Below, piece by piece: positions 15,633-16,999 of a DNA stretch of 16,999 bases. This stretch comes from an uncultured Acetatifactor sp. (GTDB lineage Bacteria > Bacillota > Clostridia > Lachnospirales > Lachnospiraceae), in contig CAJUAP010000074.1 of NCBI GenBank assembly GCA_910584435.1, positions 1 through 16,999 on the forward strand, in the 5' to 3' direction. The notes beneath the pieces were generated by a model. That model saw only the letters and a program-made list of their open reading frames with translations. It searched no databases and was not told the origin of the DNA. Numbering within the stretch: the first letter of the stretch is position 1; every line of letters starts with the position of its first letter. Made by a program: the position numbers and the translations under genes.

Positions 15633-16043
15633 CTACTTGTTTCTCTTTAATTTCTCTGCCAGGTTCTTCACCTTCGCCTGACGGGCAGCTTCATCCTCCG
15701 CCGGGCCGTCAGCATAGCCCGTGTTGGCATCTGCCCGTACCTTTTCTGTGTTCGACTCCTGGATATCCTGTCTCATGGCGTTCAATGCCGTTCTGGCCAT
15801 AATGCCGTTCTGCCTGAATGCTTCCAGTGCAAGATCTGGGGCTGTCATCTTCTTTTCTCCATATTTGGCTTCCTGCACCATCTCATCTGAGATCTGCCCC
15901 GCAATTTCATCGATTGCTTTCAGCCGCCCGTTTTCCGCACTTGCGGCTTCAGCCGCCGCAGATGCCCTGATCTGTCTTGCCAGTTCAGGATATTTTGCCG
16001 TGAGTTCCTCAATTGTCTGGATGTCTTCCTGTGTGTCTGCCAT
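15633..16043 (-). CDS. Possible separately translated scaffold protein nested in the protease gene
   Basis: In-frame ATG at 16043 (residue 251 of the protease-scaffold) is preceded by AGAGGT with a 7-base spacer, a good ribosome binding site. Starting here would yield a 136-residue protein beginning MADTQEDIQTIEEL, which is just the scaffold part. Lambda makes its Nu3 scaffold from such an internal start in gene C (known), and the start falls exactly at the linker-scaffold border. Internal initiation is inferred. Confidence 0.5.
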   Translation of the reverse strand: MADTQEDIQTIEELTAKYPELARQIRASAAAEAASAENGRLKAIDEIAGQISDEMVQEAKYGEKKMTAPDLALEAFRQNGIMARTALNAMRQDIQESNTEKVRADANTGYADGPAEDEAARQAKVKNLAEKLKRNK

Positions 16044-16793
16044 TTCTTCTACCTCTGCTTTCTTAGTAATTTGATTTATCAAAACACTGCCGGAAGGTTC
16101 CGGTATATCACCCTCCGGCGCGGTTCTGCCTGTTCCGGCAGCGGACTGCAGCAATACCTTCCTTGCCTTTTCAATGATCTCGCGGCCTAATATCTGTGTG
16201 CCGTTATAAACTGCGGCCAGGGAATTCCCGTTTGCGGATCCTGCTGCCTGGCCGGACTGCATGGCCTGCTCCTGGCTCTCAGTGATGGAATCCACAAACC
16301 CATATTCCACAGCCTGTTCTGCAGTCAGCCATGTCTCCTGGTCCATCAGCTTCAAAAGCTCCTTCTGTTCCATGCCGGTTTTCTCCATATATGCCGCCGT
16401 AATTGCCCTGTTGACCGTCTGCAGCACTTCCGATTCCTGATCCATGGCATGATAATCCCCTCTGGCGCTTCCGGAGGCATTATGTATCATATACAGCCCT
16501 ACCGGGGTAATCGTACACCTCCTGGCCGCTGCAATATAGGACGCCGCAGATGCCGCTATCCCGACAATCGAGATAGACACCCTTCCCTTATATGTCCTCA
16601 GTGCAGTATAGATTTCATTTCCTGCCAGCACATCACCGCCTCCTGAATTAATCTCTATTTCCAACTCTTCCCCGGCGGCTTCCTCAATTGCCTCATGGAT
16701 ATCCGCCGGGCAGGTCGCCCGGATGCCAAACCAGTCATATATCCATTTGTCATCATCCGAAACAATTGTTCCCTTAATACTTACTTTTGCCAT
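15633..16793 (-). CDS. ClpP-type head maturation protease fused to scaffold (lambda gpC-like)
   Basis: Prohead protease with attached scaffold, 386 residues. Residues 1-172 are a ClpP/S49-type serine protease: INSGGGDVLAG (49-59), the nucleophile Ser82 in GIAASAAS, His104 in YMIHNASG, and an acidic partner (Asp151 or Glu153) in MDQETWLTAEQAVEYGFVD. Residues 175-245 are a linker. Residues 251-386 are a helical, charged scaffold segment (EDIQTIEELTAKYPELARQI, with a basic C-terminus AEKLKRNK). The protease cleaves the scaffold and itself during capsid maturation. Start ATG 16793; AAGGAG lies 11 bases upstream, immediately after a terminator hairpin. All expected catalytic residues are present. 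Confidence 0.93.
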   Translation of the reverse strand: MAKVSIKGTIVSDDDKWIYDWFGIRATCPADIHEAIEEAAGEELEIEINSGGGDVLAGNEIYTALRTYKGRVSISIVGIAASAASYIAAARRCTITPVGLYMIHNASGSARGDYHAMDQESEVLQTVNRAITAAYMEKTGMEQKELLKLMDQETWLTAEQAVEYGFVDSITESQEQAMQSGQAAGSANGNSLAAVYNGTQILGREIIEKARKVLLQSAAGTGRTAPEGDIPEPSGSVLINQITKKAEVEEMADTQEDIQTIEELTAKYPELARQIRASAAAEAASAENGRLKAIDEIAGQISDEMVQEAKYGEKKMTAPDLALEAFRQNGIMARTALNAMRQDIQESNTEKVRADANTGYADGPAEDEAARQAKVKNLAEKLKRNK

Positions 16794-16812
16794 TTTCTCT
16801 CTCGCTCCTTAA

Positions 16813-16841
16813 GATAAAAAGAACGGCCTTTCAGCCGTTCT
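16813..16841 (-). terminator. Rho-independent terminator on the minus strand
   Basis: On the minus strand AGAACGGC, loop TGAAAG, and GCCGTTCT form an 8-bp GC-rich stem, followed by TTTTATC (five Ts in a row counting the last stem base). On the plus strand no T-run follows, so it acts leftward. It ends transcription arriving from the right just before the protease gene, whose ribosome binding site begins a few bases later. It could end an upstream minus-strand gene or an antisense RNA covering the plus-strand gene's leader. Confidence 0.75.
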
Positions 16842-16880
16842 AACTTGATAAAAAATTATGTAGAATTGTGTTGATGTGCA

Positions 16881-16889
16881 TGATATAAT
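16881..16889 (+). promoter_or_regulatory. Extended -10 promoter
   Basis: TGATATAAT is a perfect extended -10 element (TGn plus TATAAT) in an AT-rich stretch. No good -35 hexamer is found at 16-18 bases upstream, as is common for extended -10 promoters. Expected transcription start is near 16896, about 40 bases before the plus-strand start codon. Confidence 0.65.
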
Positions 16890-16894
16890 TATTT

Positions 16895-16920
16895 CGTTGT
16901 CCAACCGATACCCGACAACG
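16895..16920 (+). promoter_or_regulatory. 5'-leader hairpin before the plus-strand gene
   Basis: CGTTGTC (16895-16901) pairs with GACAACG (16914-16920) around a 12-base loop. It would sit at the very 5' end of the mRNA and ends directly against the ribosome binding site GGAGGAGG (16921-16928). Such a leader could stabilise the mRNA or tune translation (inference). Confidence 0.55.
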
Positions 16921-16935
16921 GGAGGAGGTGTTTTC

Positions 16936-16999
16936 ATGGAAACAGTCATATCTTTTATAGTCGCTGTTGCGGCTGGTGTAGCCTGCCACTACATCATCA
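16936..16999 (+). CDS. Small hydrophobic membrane protein, N-terminus only (possible toxin-like peptide)
   Basis: The only plus-strand gene. It starts at ATG 16936, 7 bases after GGAGGAGG, and runs off the right edge after 21 codons. The visible part is METVISFIVAVAAGVACHYI plus one more Ile: two polar residues near the start, then a hydrophobic helix that could span a membrane. It carries its own promoter and leader hairpin and is opposed to the late operon. From memory, short proteins of this style in Clostridia are often labelled holin-like toxin or hypothetical; a type I toxin-like role is a guess. The full length is not visible. Confidence 0.6.
   Translation, partial: METVISFIVAVAAGVACHYII

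Noticed and set aside
1..16793. Tailocin (headless contractile particle) interpretation
   Set aside because: Prohead protease, decoration and major capsid genes are intact, so a complete phage head is encoded.

Overview
The window is part of the late (structural) operon of a temperate phage or prophage with a contractile tail. The host is most likely a Gram-positive anaerobe of the Clostridia, probably near the Lachnospiraceae. This host guess rests on moderate GC content, strong GGAGG-type ribosome binding sites, LysM domains in the baseplate and the style of the protein families; no host gene is present to confirm it. Almost every gene lies on the minus strand and is read from right to left. 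Genes are packed with overlaps or gaps of a few bases, and several start at TTG or GTG.

Head module (about 16.8 to 12.2 kb, in transcription order): a ClpP-type protease fused to a scaffold, with a likely nested scaffold start; a lambda gpD-like decoration protein; a lambda gpE-like major capsid protein; an FI-like protein with a C-terminal HeH/SAP-like helical motif; an FII-like head-tail joining protein; a lambda gpZ-like protein; a tail-terminator-like protein; and a small unknown protein.

Tail module (about 11.9 kb to the left edge): P2-type sheath; tube; a small 42-codon reading frame containing a long hairpin; a gpE-type tail assembly chaperone with a clear programmed -1 frameshift (T TTT TTC) giving an E/E'-type extension that runs into the tape measure gene; tape measure; gpX-like LysM protein; gpD-like hub with a C-terminal LysM; gpV spike; gpU; gp25-like wedge protein; baseplate J; gpI; and a tail fibre that runs off the left end. 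The phage is therefore a lambda-like head joined to a P2-like contractile tail.

The right edge breaks the pattern. About 140 bases upstream of the protease gene, a plus-strand gene starts with its own extended -10 promoter, a 5'-leader hairpin and a very strong ribosome binding site. It encodes the start of a small hydrophobic protein. Between it and the protease lies a Rho-independent terminator that works on the minus strand. This looks like an inserted accessory gene (a moron), possibly a type I toxin-like membrane peptide with an antisense RNA; that last step is inference. No stretch longer than about 200 bases lacks a gene.
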